DNA of 64,000 nt, from the NCBI GenBank assembly GCA_001910725.1, contig MJGA01000004.1, positions 1,674,001 to 1,738,000 on the forward strand, read 5' to 3'. Source of the stretch: Phanerodontia chrysosporium. Taxonomy: Eukaryota; Basidiomycota; Agaricomycetes; Polyporales; Phanerochaetaceae. The notes under the pieces are model-generated. The model had not been told where the DNA came from. It saw only the letters and a list, made by a program, of their open reading frames with translations, and searched no databases. Below are positions 61,941 through 64,000 of the stretch, piece by piece (within the stretch, counting starts at the first letter, position 1; every line of letters starts with the position of its first letter). The position numbers were made by a program, and so were the translations under genes.

Positions 61941-63847
61941 CTACTCTCCTCGGTCATTCACGCTCGGGTTGGCCATGCGGCGCCTCGAGGGAGTGACGGG
62001 GTCTTCTGCTCCTGTCGCGAGCAGCCCTTCCTCCTCTTCGGAGAGAGATCGCGATAGTCGCCGCCCTCGTGTGTTCTTCGGCTTGTACAGGAATGACTGT
62101 ATGACGATGGTGATATCGAACATCAGGGTCCCGCCGCTCCCGAGCAAATATCTGTAGGTAATAGGATCATGAGAAAGGTGCAAGCAATGCTAGCAGGATA
62201 ACTCACGGTACGCTCTCCCTCAGGAAGGCAGCTGATTCAGCTTCCGGAAGGCCAAGCTTAGGTGAAGTGAGGATGGAAGAGACATAGAGGAGGTTTCCCA
62301 TGAAAGCAAAGACAAAGAGCGAGATTGAGAGGCCTTCTACCGATTTTCTGGCGTACTGCGAGCGAGGTTACGTTAGAGAGACATAAGCAGGCGCAACTGT
62401 GATAACACACATTCTTCCAAATTTGAGGCAGTCGAGAAGTGAGGTAGAGTGTTGTACATATCCACGCTGAGATGCGTCCGACAATGTAGTCTGTGCTTGG
62501 GCCATCATGACTATCGTCTGGGTCGTCGGCGCGGGCGGGAATGATGGGTTCTTCGAATTGCAGATCGTCGAACGAGATCGGGGTATCGACAGGGGACGCA
62601 GGTGCTTCTTCTGCGGTGTTGACGAGGGTATCGGGAATCTTCGTTGGTGTTGGTATTGGCGTACTCCCGGTATGTGCGGTTACGGTTGTGAGGACACGGC
62701 CAAATCGAATAGCACTGTCTGTTGCGATCCCTCGTTTGCTTCCCGCAAGCGTCCCCACCCCGAATAACGCCCACACCCCCAGGAACACCATCCCCGCACC
62801 CTTCCTACTCGCCCGCGAGCTCCGCCGTTTCGACGACTCGACTGCCCACTCGTGCTGCGCGCCGTCCAGCGGGACCTCGCGCGTCGCGGGCCTGCCGCGG
62901 TCGGAGAAATCCTGCTCTTCTTGGGGCCCAGTCGGGAAGATCGAAGACAGCGGCCGGTGGATGGGCGAAAGCGCAGGCGCATGGACACGGCCGATGCTAC
63001 CAGCACGCTCGCGACTCCACGAGACCTTCTTGCGGGTGCTGCGGCCGCCCTCGGAGTGGAAGCTGTCCGCGAGGCGCGCGAGCGCGGCTTCGTCCACCTC
63101 GTCCTCCGCCTCGTCTGCGCCCGCGGAGAGGGCCGTATGCCGCGACTCGACGCTCGACTGAGCCCGGGGTCGCCATCGCGACTGCTCTTCCTGCTGTGCG
63201 GCGAGCGCTGCGGCCGCCGCAACATTGGCTGCGACGTGAGAAAGCGCGCGGTAGTGTGTTGGTGGGTGCTCGGCACGGGTGATGGTCGCAGATGACGCTG
63301 CGCGGGAGCGTCCGCCTAGTGTCGGTCGTGGCTTCGCAGTCTGACGGTAGTATAGGTATTGGCCGACGAGGGTGAAGTCAACGAAGCAGAAGTAGATGGC
63401 GAGGTAGGTCTATATGGAGCCAGGTCCATTCAGTCCGAATAAATGGGGAATTCGGTTGCGCACCTGGAAGGGCAGCTGATGCGTCAATACGCAGCCCACG
63501 AGATTGGACATGTCGCCTGGGTCATCAGCTCAGTTGGAGTGTACACGATTGGTAACCGGGGTAGCCGCTTCACCTAACAGCCAATTGAGCAGGAATGGCC
63601 ATGCGAGACCGTCTACAGAACGTCTCCGGTGGTTCTCGAGGACCTGTCTGGACGAACATCACATGAGTACCAGCCCAGTAGCGCGAATAACGCAAGTGGA
63701 GGGTGACCACGACCCGAGGGTCTCCAGGATTCCGGAGATGACTCGGGTCAAACGTGAAGCGTAAGACACTCACGGGAACTGGGCACCGAGCCAGCAACCG
63801 ATGGACGCATAGCCGAGGACATCGCTGAGTGACGAGAGGAGGGCCAT
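61941..63847 (-). CDS. PQ-loop vacuolar basic amino-acid transporter-like protein (Ypq/Rtc2 type)
   Basis: Six exons (63847-63774, 63647-63574, 63516-63464, 63409-62411, 62355-62207, 62151-61941) give 519 residues. The first PQ-loop is GAQFPQVLENHRRRSVDGLA, followed by WPFLLNWLLGDMSNLVGCVL and TYLAIYFCFVDFTLVGQYLY. The second is LTSRLPQIWKNYARKSVEGL, then FVFAFMGNLLYVSSIL and YLLGSGGTLMFDITIVIQSF. Pro-Gln pairs are present in both. Between the halves lies a region of about 260 residues, Ser/Arg/Ala-rich and mostly disordered, with one extra hydrophobic segment (GMVFLGVWALFGVGTLAG). Yeast Ypq1-3 and mammalian PQLC2 export Lys and Arg from the vacuole or lysosome. The protein ends with a dileucine-like acidic stretch (EEEEGLLATG). 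Confidence 0.9.
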
Positions 63848-64000
63848 CGCCGTTGTGAGACACGTCGACGAGGCGTGAGATGGCAGTGAGCACAGGGACA
63901 AGTTCGCAGGTCGGAGCGGAGGGCCTTGCGCTGCAAGAGGGCGCCTAACAAAAGATAAGTGCGAGATCGAGTGATCGGGCATCAACCAGCCAATTGTCTC

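Overview
The window is nuclear DNA of a filamentous basidiomycete, most likely an Agaricomycete of the Polyporales type. Nearly every gene is broken by introns of about 45-65 nt with GTNNGY...YAG ends. Genes are packed on both strands, often with only 100-300 bp between start codons. The protein families are fungal housekeeping families plus some typical of mushroom-forming fungi (a DUF7918 protein, a small secreted double-psi beta-barrel protein). I see no transposon, tRNA, rRNA, CRISPR array or biosynthetic cluster. Exon models were built by hand from splice sites, reading phase and family similarity recalled from memory; total lengths were checked to be whole codons for nearly all models.

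Layout. 1-9 kb: partial CSM3/Swi3 (-), N-terminal methyltransferase NTM1 (+), mitochondrial-type adenylate kinase (-), COQ11-like NAD-binding protein (-), secreted DPBB protein (-), SCAMP (+). 9.5-16.7 kb: poly(A)-binding protein (+), SRP54 (-), SAGA subunit SPT8 (+). 16.8-24 kb: four-TM protein (-), SPT6 (-), Rib2-type deaminase (+). 24-32 kb: ATG2 (+), RLP24 (-). 32-38 kb: two tandem GDSL esterases (+), then two tandem RPA2 paralogues (-). 38-46.6 kb: CSC1/TMEM63-type channel (-), LisH-CTLH-CRA protein (+), leucine-rich-repeat-like orphan (-), ribosomal protein uL30/RPL7 (-) with a probable intronic box C/D snoRNA. 46.7-55.3 kb: Mediator MED16 (-), proteasome assembly chaperone 3 (+), NCE101 (-), NatB subunit MDM20 (+). 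55.6-64 kb: GATOR2/SEA subunit WDR59 (+), DUF7918 protein (-), PQ-loop transporter (-).

The genes do not form a pathway cluster. Themes recur (transcription: SPT6, SPT8, MED16; translation and ribosome assembly: PAB1, RPL7, RLP24, SRP54, MDM20; autophagy and TORC1: ATG2, WDR59; replication: CSM3, two RPA2), but this looks like ordinary gene density. The observations most worth checking are the snR39-family snoRNA candidate in the RPL7 intron, the adjacent RPA2 paralogues, the tandem GDSL pair with an altered GDS block in one copy, the A-rich leader of the poly(A)-binding protein gene, and two apparent GC-AG introns.
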